Source of the DNA: Ecdyonurus torrentis
Lineage: Eukaryota; Arthropoda; Insecta; Ephemeroptera; Heptageniidae
Direction of reading: 5' to 3'
NCBI GenBank assembly: GCA_949318235.1
Contig: CASGGR010000034.1
Coordinates: 2,371,501-2,435,500 of the forward strand
Length of the DNA stretch: 64,000 nt
Shown here: in pieces, positions 23,466 through 33,633 of the stretch
Numbering within the stretch: the stretch's first letter is position 1
Layout of the letters: every line of letters starts with the position of its first letter
Notes under the pieces: model-generated
Told to the model about the DNA's origin: nothing
The model's input: only the letters and a program-made list of their open reading frames with translations
The model's database searches: none
Made by a program: the position numbers and the translations under genes

Positions 23466-26400
23466 AACAAAAATTTGTTCCAATTAGTAATAAAAACGTA
23501 TATAATGTAAATAACCAATACAATTTAATTTTAGAATGTAAAATAAATAATAATAATATGCGATTTTTAATCGATACAGCAGCTGAAACTTCTGTAATAT
23601 GGAATACTGTAGATAATAGTAACTTAATGAAAAATAAATTTCAAATATTTGGTTTGGGGAACCAAAAAGTAAATTCATATGGCTGCAAGAACGTGAAGAT
23701 GAACATTGACCATAATAATTATAAAATTGAGATGCACGTTGTTAAGCATGAGTGTTACAATTATGATGGTTTGTTAGGAATTGATTTTTTGCGTAAATAC
23801 AGGGGCGTTATTAACATCGGTAAAAATGAGATTACACTACATGGACACACATTTCCATTAGTATCAAGTTACACCGATGATTCAAATTATGCTGAGGTTA
23901 AGCATTTGGGACGCCAATTGCCTACTCCACCTCGGTATACTCCACTTAAAACTACAGCACCCCTTAAAATTTCTCCAGGGAACGCAAAAATAAATTTCTT
24001 TCAAGTTTCTCATAAACAAGCATTAGAATTTAGAAATAATTTCTTTGTCGTAGAGCCACTTGAAGTAAATCAGCCTCTCGATGAAAAAAGAATTTATATT
24101 GCACGTACTATATCACAATTAATTAAACAAGAATGTAATTCACATCATTGTACAAAAAATTGCATACAATGCAAATATTTTGTGCCCGTGCAAATTTCTA
24201 ATTTCAATACTTCTAATATAACATTAATCAAAGGTACGCTTATTGCTCGTATAATCGCAGTAACTCAAGATGATATTATGAGTGCGGATTGTCTCACGGC
24301 CGAGAGCAATACGGAGAATGCAACTCGACACGTTCATAACATACACTCAGAAAATGTAGACTACGAAGAAGAGTTAGAAATTAATGAAGAAATATTAAAT
24401 GAAAAATTACAACATTTACCACCTGAATTTAGAGAAGAATTTAAAGCTATGATATTAGATGATTTTCGTGATATATTCATAGAAAAGAAAATTAGAGAAG
24501 GTACTCATCTAGTAGAACATAATATTCGTTTAACTGAAGATAAGATAGTTAGAACAAAACCATATAAAATAAGTATGGCCCTGCAAGATTATGCCGATAT
24601 TTCTCTAGGCGCTCAACTAGATTCAAGAACTATAAGAAAATCAACTAGTCCATATAATAGTGGCATAGTTTTAGTCAGGAAGAAAACACCTGATGGTACT
24701 ATTCAATATAGAGTAACTTTGGACCTGAGAAAAATCAATACTTTAACTGAAGCTGAGCCCTATGCATTCTTAAATATTCAAGATTCATTATCTAATTTAT
24801 CAAAATGTAAATATTTTACAACTCTAGATTTAAAAGACTCATTTTACAATATACCACTTGCTGAAAATAGTAAAAAATACACTGCTTTTACTGTACCTTC
24901 AGGTAAATATGCAGGTACATACGAGTATAATTTTATGCCGCAAGGTTTAAAAAATGCTTCAGCTAGTATGCAGCGATTTTTAGATGGATTACTTCATAAT
25001 CTATCGCCTCTAATAGTGCTATGTTACATAGATGATCTATGTGTATTTTCTAATACAATAGAAGAAAATATAGCTAGAACTCGTCAAGTTTTAGAACGAC
25101 TACAATATGGCAACGTCACAGTAAACTTGAAAAAATGTCAATTTGCAGTGCAAAAAATTATTTTCCTAGGCTACACAATAGAAAATAATACAATATCAGC
25201 AGATCCTAGACTTGTACAAAAAATTCAAGATTTCCAAATACCACACGATATTCGTGATGTAATGGCTTGGAATGGACTTTCAGGTTATTATAGAATATTA
25301 ATTAAAAATTATGCTGAAATAAATAGACCAATATCAGATTTATTAAAAAATCATAAAAATAATTTGAAGAAAAAAGTAAATTTCACTCAAGAATGCATAG
25401 ATGCATTTTTTAAAATTAAAAAGATTATGACGTCATCACCTGTACTAGCTATACCAGATCCTAGAAAAGAATTTCGACTTTGTGTTGATACGAGTGGCTG
25501 GGCCAGCGGCGCAGTCCTAGAACAGCTAGGTGAAGATGGAATTTATCATCCTTGTGCTTATGCATCCCGCAAACTTGCTCCTAGAGAACAAGCTGAATCA
25601 GCTGCAATTCGTGAAATGATAGGCTTTTGCTGGAGTTTAAAACACTTCAAATATTATTTGTATGGACAATCACATTTTACAGTAGTCGTAGATAATGCTG
25701 CATTAAAATATCTATTAACTATGAAAAATCCAAACAGTAAATTATTACGTATGGCACTTGAAATTTCAGATTATTCTTTCAGTGTAGTACATCGTGCAGG
25801 ATTATCACATGGTAATGCCGATTCATTAAGTAGATTTGTAAATGTAGTAAAAGTATTTGATTTGGATGAATTGCAAAGTCATCAACAACGTGATCCAGAA
25901 TGTAAAATGTTAAGTAAAAAACCAAATTTTTTCAAACATGATGGCATATTATTTTACCAGTCAGGTAATGGCCCCAGAGCTGTACTTCCAAAATCATTGC
26001 GTAACATAGTATTACAGCAAGAACATGACTCAATTTTATCTGCACACTGTGGTAAACAAGTTACACACAAGAAAATAGCATCTCAATATTATTGGCCAAA
26101 TAGAAGAAGAGACGTAGATTTTTATTGTATGACATGTCCATCATGCGCAGCACGTCGTGAAACTGACAAAACAAAAATGAAACTCATAGAAATGCCACAA
26201 CCTTGTGAAGCATTTGAATTTGTAGGTATCGATATTACTCAACTACCAGCTACTAGTGAATTTCAATATATTCTAACAATTGTTGATTTTTTCAGTCGTT
26301 TCCTTGTCATGATACCCATGCCAGACCAAACTGCACAAACTGTAGCACGTAATTTCGTGAAACATTTTGCTCTTGTATATAATTGTCCTAAATATCTTTA

Positions 26401-27301
26401 TTCAGACTTAGGCAGACAGTTTGAAAGTGAATTATTCTCTGAAATGTGTAAATTACTTGATATTACAAAACTCAGAACCACCCCTAAACACCCAGCTTCT
26501 AATGGAAAAACGGAAGTTGTGCATAAAGACATTAAAAAAATGCTATCACATTATGTAAATAAACATCAAAAGAAGTGGCCTGAATTTTTGCAATATGTTG
26601 TTTGTGTACACAATACAAAACCGCATCATAGTTTAAACAAATATTCCCCATATGAAGTTGTCTATGGTAAGAAAATGCGTACTCCATTTAGCTTAATTCA
26701 AGATGAACTGCCTGAAATTAACAATGAAGATGTTCAAAATCTAGCTGAAAAACTAAAATTAATATGTCAAGAAGTTTATGAAAATAATCACAAATCTTTC
26801 CTGAAATATGCTAAAGCTCATAATAAAAAAAGTAGAGAGGTAACTTTTAAAGTTGATGACATGGTATGGCTGCACGACGACTCAGTGAAGAAAGGAGAAT
26901 CTCCAAAACTCGCTGCTAAATTCAAAGGACCATTTCCTATAACAAGAATTTTGTCACCTGTAAACTCAGAAATACAACTGCCAAATAGATTAGTAGTCGT
27001 GCATAATAATAGGTTGAAGTTGTTTAAAAAAAGAGCCACTACTGCCGTGTCTGTCTCTTGTTCACAGGTTCCAGCATCAGATGAACCGCACGATGATACA
27101 AGAAACAACCCACAACCCTCGACAAGCAAGCAAGATACGCCACGTCAACAAGTGACACGTGACACCCCACGTTCGGATGAGTCCGAGCACGAGGAAAATG
27201 ACAATAACAGTGTTATGAGTGAGGAAGAACTACCCCTAAGACCCGGTGTGAGAGCCACACGAGGACGGACAGTGCAAGGTTTCTATAGTAAATTCATGTA
27301 A
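23324..27301 (+). CDS. pol: Pol polyprotein: protease, reverse transcriptase, RNase H, integrase
   Basis: The frame is open from 23,303; the first start-like codon is a TTG at 23,324, but translation most likely enters from gag by -1 shifting near 23,417. Numbering from 23,324: aspartic protease with LIDTAAETS (catalytic Asp84) and GLLGIDFL at 149-156. A Cys/His cluster follows at 271-283. Reverse transcriptase spans about 400-670 with LDLKDSF (Asp502), MPQGLKNASASMQRF and YIDDL (Asp570, Asp571). RNase H spans about 715-838 with Asp722, Glu764, Asp790 and Asp833. Integrase has a zinc module His901, His908, Cys938, Cys941 and a D,D-35-E core at Asp970, Asp1028, Glu1064. A GPF motif (1202-1204) marks a GPY/F module. 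No chromodomain is seen; the last 90 residues are Ser/Pro/acid-rich. The frame is intact, so enzymes may be active. Confidence 0.95.
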   Translation: MRKFATRNFSFIKSERFATRILSLARRGAKFSPGRPTRPWVAPTPKLEQKFVPISNKNVYNVNNQYNLILECKINNNNMRFLIDTAAETSVIWNTVDNSNLMKNKFQIFGLGNQKVNSYGCKNVKMNIDHNNYKIEMHVVKHECYNYDGLLGIDFLRKYRGVINIGKNEITLHGHTFPLVSSYTDDSNYAEVKHLGRQLPTPPRYTPLKTTAPLKISPGNAKINFFQVSHKQALEFRNNFFVVEPLEVNQPLDEKRIYIARTISQLIKQECNSHHCTKNCIQCKYFVPVQISNFNTSNITLIKGTLIARIIAVTQDDIMSADCLTAESNTENATRHVHNIHSENVDYEEELEINEEILNEKLQHLPPEFREEFKAMILDDFRDIFIEKKIREGTHLVEHNIRLTEDKIVRTKPYKISMALQDYADISLGAQLDSRTIRKSTSPYNSGIVLVRKKTPDGTIQYRVTLDLRKINTLTEAEPYAFLNIQDSLSNLSKCKYFTTLDLKDSFYNIPLAENSKKYTAFTVPSGKYAGTYEYNFMPQGLKNASASMQRFLDGLLHNLSPLIVLCYIDDLCVFSNTIEENIARTRQVLERLQYGNVTVNLKKCQFAVQKIIFLGYTIENNTISADPRLVQKIQDFQIPHDIRDVMAWNGLSGYYRILIKNYAEINRPISDLLKNHKNNLKKKVNFTQECIDAFFKIKKIMTSSPVLAIPDPRKEFRLCVDTSGWASGAVLEQLGEDGIYHPCAYASRKLAPREQAESAAIREMIGFCWSLKHFKYYLYGQSHFTVVVDNAALKYLLTMKNPNSKLLRMALEISDYSFSVVHRAGLSHGNADSLSRFVNVVKVFDLDELQSHQQRDPECKMLSKKPNFFKHDGILFYQSGNGPRAVLPKSLRNIVLQQEHDSILSAHCGKQVTHKKIASQYYWPNRRRDVDFYCMTCPSCAARRETDKTKMKLIEMPQPCEAFEFVGIDITQLPATSEFQYILTIVDFFSRFLVMIPMPDQTAQTVARNFVKHFALVYNCPKYLYSDLGRQFESELFSEMCKLLDITKLRTTPKHPASNGKTEVVHKDIKKMLSHYVNKHQKKWPEFLQYVVCVHNTKPHHSLNKYSPYEVVYGKKMRTPFSLIQDELPEINNEDVQNLAEKLKLICQEVYENNHKSFLKYAKAHNKKSREVTFKVDDMVWLHDDSVKKGESPKLAAKFKGPFPITRILSPVNSEIQLPNRLVVVHNNRLKLFKKRATTAVSVSCSQVPASDEPHDDTRNNPQPSTSKQDTPRQQVTRDTPRSDESEHEENDNNSVMSEEELPLRPGVRATRGRTVQGFYSKFM
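23411..23451 (+). promoter_or_regulatory. Programmed -1 ribosomal frameshift signal between gag and pol
   Basis: The heptamer A AAT TTT lies at 23,411-23,417 in exactly the gag phase needed for X XXY YYZ slippage. A six-base spacer (ctccag) follows. Then GGCGCCCCA (23,424-23,432) can pair with TGGG (23,441-23,444) and GCGCC (23,447-23,451), giving nine mostly G-C pairs with a two-base bulge and an eight-base loop. A competing hairpin, GGGTTG/CAACCC, lies at 23,442-23,456. The pol frame is open only from 23,303 and gag ends at 23,465, so the shift must fall in this 163-base overlap. This is the only fitting heptamer I found there. Frameshifting is inferred, not shown. Confidence 0.8.
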
Positions 27302-28403
27302 TTTCGTGATTTACAGACTTGAAAATCAAAACACAATTAATTATATATATTCAAACTAAAAGTTATCATTTTTCTATAGAAAATAACTTTTATTGCAAAA
27401 GATAACTAAAATATTAACTAAATCATCAGTTAGAAATAAAATATTAAAAAATATTATATACCGTAAAAAGTATAATTACTTACAAATTATAAATATCAAA
27501 ATAAAAAATAGTAATAATTATCATCATATAAACTATATATAAAAACTAAAAATTATATAAAATATTAACACAATACTTTAATTTAAAATTAAACACTTAA
27601 TATGCGTTAAAACTATAAAAAAAGTAACATTTAAGGTTTCAATAAGTAAAAGGTAGTTTAATTAATCTATCAAAATAACTTGTATTTTTAAATACCATAT
27701 TTTAAATATCATATTTTAACTAAAAACTGCAATAATTTAATTACACGTAAAAAAAAAAAAATTTACACTAAAAAAATGCAAAGTGTAAAAATAATATTTA
27801 CAATAATATTATAGTAAAAAAAAAAAAAAAAGTTTTAAGTTTATCTATAATTAACAATAACTTTAAAACTAATGTTTAAAAAATAATAAATAAAAATGTG
27901 TCATTTTGTTTTCAATTTCATATGCTTAAAAAAAAAATAATAATATTAACTAAAAAATTACGATTAAGTAAAATAATATCTCATAAAAATAATTACTTAA
28001 ATAATAATAATTTTAAACCTCATAAAAAAATATACATAATTTTCTTATAACATCAAGATATATGCAAAACTTGTATGTAAAAAAATAATTAATTATTTAA
28101 TTCTAAATAATAATTGCAATAAAAAAAAATGCACGAAATAAAATTTAATTTGCATAAAATATCAATTATTAAACGAAAAATTGACAATAATTTCTATTTA
28201 TGTAATATTACTAAATGTAAAATCATAAAAATTTATGAAAAAGTTAACAGATAAACCATATAAGGGCAATATTTTATTGTCTTATATACAACAAATTTTA
28301 TTCGCTAAATAAAATTCAATTTAATGTTATGTCATATGTTGAAATACTGAATGAAAATTATCATGCCAAGCATATTATTGCATTATTGCTAATCAATAAT
28401 ATC

Positions 28404-28418
28404 AATAATAATAATAAT
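28404..28418 (+). repeat. (AAT)5 microsatellite
   Basis: Five uninterrupted AAT units lie within the AT-rich 3' region of the retrotransposon. Confidence 0.9.
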
Positions 28419-28557
28419 AAAACAATAAAAAAGAAAAAATGTTTTAAATCTTATAATAAATATATAATATTCATTCAATATTCTAGTTTATCCTGCAATT
28501 TGCTAAAAATTTAAAAAAAACAAGGAAAATTAACAAATTTATAAGTATAAAAAAAAC

Positions 28558-28575
28558 AATAATAATAATAATAAT
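28558..28575 (+). repeat. (AAT)6 microsatellite
   Basis: Six uninterrupted AAT units lie within the AT-rich 3' region of the retrotransposon. Confidence 0.9.
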
Positions 28576-29164
28576 ATTATAATGTTAAAAACCTATTTTT
28601 AAATCTATTTTTGTATTCAACTATAAAACATTTTAAGACAAATTGTAATTTTTAAATATAATTCATATATATCTATATTTTACCGTAATTTTAAAAGTAA
28701 AAATAAACGTAATAACAAGAAATAATATAGAAAAATGCGTAATATGCAATATTATGTATTACTTATATAATAAAAATTTTATTCTGTTATGTTATATCAA
28801 TAATAATATTCAATGATTATGATTTAAAAAAATTCATAACAATATTAATTTGAATAATAATTTTACCTAAAAATAGCAATAATTATAAAATTCATTTTAA
28901 ATTTTTTTACTGAATTTCTCATGTATAAAAAGTTCTACATTATAAAAAGTTAGAAAGGAAAAAATTCTCAGTAAATTTTCATATGCTGTATAAGCTACAT
29001 AAACGGATGTAACTTTCCTATAATTTTGCTTACGAGTAAATTCTCATATATTTTTAAGATGAATGTATTATGTCATGTCAGACTTTGCTTTTCTTCGCTT
29101 CCACGCAACACAACACCACATTTTATATTGCACAGATGCATAATAACTCGCCTGCTTAGTAATC

Positions 29165-29182
29165 ATTCTTGGGGGCAAGAAT
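29165..29182 (+). other. Perfect hairpin just before the polypurine tract
   Basis: ATTCTTG (29,165-29,171) and CAAGAAT (29,176-29,182) form a perfect 7-bp stem with a GGGG loop, five bases before the polypurine tract. Its position suggests a role in RNA structure or plus-strand priming, but this is inference. Confidence 0.7.
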
Positions 29183-29187
29183 TTTCC

Positions 29188-29201
29188 GAGAAGGGGGGTG
29201 A
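29188..29201 (+). other. Polypurine tract
   Basis: GAGAAGGGGGGTGA, purine except one T, ends directly at the TG of the 3' LTR. In LTR elements such a tract resists RNase H and primes plus-strand DNA synthesis. Confidence 0.9.
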
Positions 29202-29857
29202 TGTAACCCGCGCGTCCTAAATATCAATATTAATAATAAAATAATGTAATGTTTTATTATTGATATTTAGTCCTCTTTTCATATTCGCGTTCATATAGTA
29301 CAAGATGTACTTCTTTATAACTTAACTGCATAAAAAGTGCAGTATAGCATAATTGCGTGTGTTGCGTGCGAGGCGACGGGAAGAAAGATAGTCTGAGTGT
29401 GGAGCTTGAGGTGTCGCGCTGGCGCCTCAAGCTATAACGCCGCTCTATGCATTGTTCGGCATATAGCGCTAATTTTATCACTTATAATCCACATTCATAA
29501 TTTTATAATAAAATATAGTGTTACTTATGTGAGTTTTTTAATTTGAAAAGTTCTCCAAAATCATATAAGAAACGTAGAAGAGTTAATAACATTATATTGC
29601 TAATAAACATTATCAATAACAGTTATAATTGATAATCTTTTAGTATAGATTATCAATAAGTTATCACAGAATTATTCATTAATACATCCATCAAAGCTGT
29701 ACGCTTTGCGTGAATATTCAGCGACGGCCGAGAGCGACGAGGACGAGTCCGGCGGCAGAGCAGGTTACAGCGGCGGAGCGCCGGAGAGCGAAAAGAAGGT
29801 AACTCAGTAGCGGGGTTCGGGGTTCGGAAAACAACATTCACTACGGCGCAGGCTACA
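29202..29857 (+). repeat. 3' long terminal repeat
   Basis: This 656-base copy of the 5' LTR differs by two transversions (t at 29,279 and a at 29,559). It should supply the polyadenylation signal for the element RNA; AATAAA occurs at 29,235-29,240 and 29,507-29,512. The three inverted repeats of the 5' LTR are preserved. It ends GGCTACA and is followed by the right acat. Confidence 0.97.
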
Positions 29858-29861
29858 ACAT
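29858..29861 (+). repeat. Target-site duplication, right copy (acat)
   Basis: The four bases after the 3' LTR repeat those before the 5' LTR, and the satellite resumes in register with CTTAATCGCTACAATGC. Confidence 0.9.
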
Positions 29862-32800
29862 CTTAATCGCTACAATGCAAACTTTCGCAGTTATAGAGAA
29901 TCTCAGTGCTTTCTCATCGTACTTTTAAGACTGCAAATATGATTTTTGATGATATCTCTGAAACTAATAAAGCTACAGGCTTGTGGTTGGAACTAATATG
30001 TAGGACTAACAGACTTGCAAAGAAAAGGTTATTACACCTTATTCGCTCCAATGCAAACTTTCGCAGTTATAGGGAATCTCAGTGCTTTCTCATCGTTCTT
30101 TTTAGACTGTGAATACGATTTTTGATTATATCTCCGAAGCTAAAAAAGCTACAGGCTTGCGGTTTGTACTAAAATGTAGGACTAACAGACTTGCAAAGAA
30201 AAGGTTATGACACCTTGTTTGCTCCAATGCAAACTTTCGCAGTTATAGAGAATCTCTGTGCTTTCTCATCGTTCTTTTAAGACTGTGAATACGATTTTTG
30301 ATAATATCTCCGAAGCTAATAAAGCTACAGGCTTGCGGTTTGAACTAAATGGTAGGACTAACAGACTTGCAAAGAAAACGTTATTACACCTTAATCGCTT
30401 CAATGCAAACGTTCGCAGTTATAGAGAAACTCAGTGCTTTCTCAACGTAGTTTTCAGAATAAGAATACGATTTTTGATGATATCTTTGAAACTAATAAAG
30501 CTACAGGCATGCATTTTGAACTGAAATGAAGGACTAACAGACTTGCAAAGAAAAGGTTATTACACCTAAATCGCTTCAATGCAAACTTTCGCAGGTATAG
30601 AATATCTCAGTGCTTTCTCGTCGTAATTTTTAGACTACGAATAAGATTTTTGATGATATCTCCGAAACTAATAAAGCTACAGGCTTGCGGTTTGAACTAA
30701 AATATAGGACTAACAGACTTGCAAAGAAATTGTTATTACACCTGAATCGCTGCATTGCAAACTTTCGCAGTTATTAGAGAATCTCAGTGCTTTCTCATCG
30801 TAGTTTTTAGACTGTGAATACGATTATTGATGATATCTCCAACACTATTAAAGCTAAAGGCTTGCGGTGTGAATTTAAATGTAGGAGTAACTGACTTGCA
30901 AAGAAAAGGTTATTACATCTTAATCGCTACCATGCAAACTTTCGCAGTTATAGAGAATCTCAGTGCTTTCTCATCGTACTTTTTAGACTGCAAATATGAT
31001 TTTTGTAGATATCTCTAAAACTAATAAAGCTACAGGCTTGTGGTTGGAACTAATATGTAGGACTAACAGACTTGCAAAGAAAAGGTTATTACACCTTATT
31101 CGCTCCAATGCAAACTTTCGCAGTTTTAGAGAATCTCAGTGCTTTCTCATCGTTCTTTTTAGACTGTGAATACGATTTTTGAAGATATCTCCGAAATTAT
31201 TAAAGCTACAGGCTTGCGGTTTAAACTTAAATGTAGGACTAACAGACTTGCAAAGAAAAGGTTACTACACCTTAATCGCTCCAATGCAAACTTTCGCAGT
31301 TATAGAGAATCTCAGTGCTTTCTCATCGTACTTTTTAGACTGTGAATACGATTATTAATGATATCTCCAACACTATTAAAGCTAAAGGCTTGCGGTGTGA
31401 ATTTAAATGTAGGAGTAACTGACTTGCAAAGAAAAGTTTATTACATCTTAATCGCTACAATGCAAACTTTCGCAGTTATAGAGAATCTCAGTGCTTTCTC
31501 ATCGTACTTTTTAGACTGCAAATATGATTTTTGATGATATCTCTGAAACTAATAAAGCTACAGGCTTGTGGTTGGAACTAATATGTAGGACTAACAGACT
31601 TGCAAAGAAAAGGTTTTTACACCTTATTCGCTCCAATTCAAACTTTCGCAGTTATAGAGAATCTCAGTGCTTTCTCATCGTTCTTTTTAGACTGTGAATA
31701 CGATTTTTGATTATATCTCCGAAGATAATAAAGCTACAGGTTTGCGGTTTGAACTAAAAAGTAGGACTAAGAGACTTGCAAAGAAAACATTATTACACCT
31801 TAATAGTTCCAATGCAAACTTTCGCAGTTATAGAAAATCTCAGTGCTTTCTCGTCGTACTTTTCAGACTGTGAATACGATTTTTGTAGATATCTCCGAAA
31901 TTATTAAAGCTACAGGCTTGCGGTTTAAACATAAATGTAGGACTAACAGACTTGCAAAGAAAAGGTTCCTACACCCTAATCGCTCCAATGCAAACTTTCG
32001 CAGTTATAGAGAATCTCAGTGCTTTCTCATCGTACTTTTTAGACTGTGAATACGATTATTGATGATATCTCCGACACTATTAAAGCTACAGGCTTGCGGT
32101 GTGAACTTAAATGTAGGAGTAACTGACTTGCAAAGAAAAGGTTATTACACCTTATTCGCTCCAATGCAAACTTTCGCAGTTTTAGAAAATCTCAGTGCTT
32201 TCTCATCGTTCTTTTTAGACTGTGAATACGATTTTTGAAGATATCTCCGAAATTATTAAAGCTACAGGCTTGCGGTTTAAACTTAAATGTAGGACTAACA
32301 GACTTGCAAAGAAAAGGTTATTACACCTTAATCGCTCCAATGCAAACTTCCGCAGTTATAGAGAATCTCAGTGCTTTCTCATCGTACTTTTTAGACTGTG
32401 AATACGATTATTAATGATATCTCCAACACTATTAAAGCTAAAGGCTTGCGGTGTGAATTTAAATGTAGGAGTAACTGACTTGCAAAGAAAAGGTTATTAC
32501 ATCTTAATCGCTACAATGCAAACTTTCGCAGTTATAGAGAATCTCAGTGCTTTCTCATCGTACTTTTTAGACTGCAAATATGATTTTTGATGATATCTCT
32601 GAAACTAATAAAGCTACAGGCTTGTGGTTGGAACTAATATGTAGGACTAACAGACTTGCAAAGAAAAGGTTTTTACACCTTATTCGCTCCAATTCAAACT
32701 TTCGCAGTTATAGAGAATCTCAGTGCTTTCTCATCGTTCTTTTTAGACTATGAATACGATTTTTGATTATATCTCCGAAGCTAATAAAGCTACAGGCTTG

Positions 32801-33633
32801 CGGTTGGAACTAAAATGTAGGACAAACAGACTTGCAAAGAAAAGGTTATTACACCTTATTCGCTCCAATGCAAACTTTCGCAGTTTTAGAGAATCTCAGT
32901 GCTTTTTCATCGTTCTTTTTAGACTGTGAATACGATTTTTGATTATATCTCCGAAGCTAATAAAGCTACAGGCTTGCGGTTTGAACTAAAATTTAGGAAT
33001 AACAGACTTGCAAAGAAAACGTGATTACACCTTAATAGCTCCAATGCAAACTTTCGCAGTTATGGAAAATCTCAGTGCTTTCTCGTCGTACTTTTCAGAC
33101 TGTGAATACGATTTTTGAAGATATCTCCGAAATTATTAAAGCTACAGGCTTGCGGTTTAAACTTAAATGTGGGACTAACAGACTTGCAAAGAAAAGGTTC
33201 CTACACCTTAATCGCTCCAATGCAAACTTTCGCAGTTATAGAGAATCTCAGTGCTTTCTCATCGTACTTTTTAGACTGTGAATACGATTATTGATGATAT
33301 CTCCAACACTATTAAAGCTAAAGGCTTGCGGTGTGAATTTAAAAGTAGGAGTAACTGACTTGCAAAGAAAAGGTTATTACATCTTAATCGCTACAATGCA
33401 AACTTTCGCAGTTATAGAGAATCTCAGTGCTTTCTCATCGTACTTTTAAGACTGCAAATATGATTTTTGATGATATCTCTGAAACTAATAAAGCTACAGG
33501 CTTGTGGTTGGAACTAATATGTAGGACTAACAGATTTGCAAAGAAAAGGTTTTTACACCTTATTCGCTCCAATTCAAACTTTCGCAGTTATAGAGAATCT
33601 CATTGCTTTCTCATCGTTCTTTTTAGACTGTGA
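29862..33633 (+). repeat. Large satellite block S1 (partner of S2 and S3)
   Basis: This block matches 53,080-56,851 at a constant offset of 23,218 bases, so no net indel separates them over 3.7 kb. It also matches 41,866 onward (S2) at offsets 11,960 then 12,311. Its upstream continuation lies beyond the retrotransposon at 20,094-21,105, which matches 52,069-53,079. Confidence 0.85.

Larger units (their letters stand above)
27302..29187 (+). other. Long AT-rich non-coding region between pol and polypurine tract
   Basis: About 1.9 kb of A-rich sequence without a credible gene. It contains poly-A runs of 13-17 bases around 27,747 and 27,818, and AAT microsatellites at 28,404-28,418 and 28,558-28,575. 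The longest forward frames (28,329-28,514 and 29,026-29,220) are low-complexity or run through the polypurine tract into the LTR. This is where env would lie in an errantivirus; no signal peptide, transmembrane stretch or other envelope-like frame is seen. It may be a 3' untranslated region or the worn-out site of a lost gene. Confidence 0.8.
21106..29857 (+). mobile_element. Full-length Ty3/Gypsy LTR retrotransposon inserted in the satellite
   Basis: The 8,752-bp element has, in order: 656-bp 5' LTR, primer binding site, gag, pol in the -1 frame, a 1.9-kb AT-rich non-coding region, polypurine tract and 656-bp 3' LTR. It is flanked by acat duplications. Domain order protease-reverse transcriptase-RNase H-integrase places it in Ty3/Gypsy rather than copia. 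Both open frames are uninterrupted and the LTRs differ at two positions only (21,183 a versus 29,279 t; 21,463 t versus 29,559 a), so it is a recent and possibly still competent insertion. No env frame is present. I could not assign a clade without a search. Confidence 0.97.

Noticed and set aside
23224..23523. Minus-strand 99-codon frame over the gag end and 103-codon frame at 26,818-27,129
   Set aside because: They are antisense to strong coding sequence and have no own signals. A possible antisense product cannot be supported.
24134..24172. Reading the Pol Cys/His cluster as a Gag-type zinc knuckle
   Set aside because: Spacing does not fit CX2CX4HX4C and it lies after the protease. It is kept only as an unexplained cluster.
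28329..28514. 61-codon frame in the AT-rich region as an env remnant
   Set aside because: It is Asn/Lys/Ile-rich low complexity that mirrors base composition, with no signal peptide or membrane anchor.
29026..29220. 64-codon frame before the 3' LTR
   Set aside because: It reads through the polypurine tract into the LTR, so it is not a plausible gene.
21106..29857. Endogenous retrovirus with env
   Set aside because: No envelope frame, signal peptide or transmembrane segment was found after pol.
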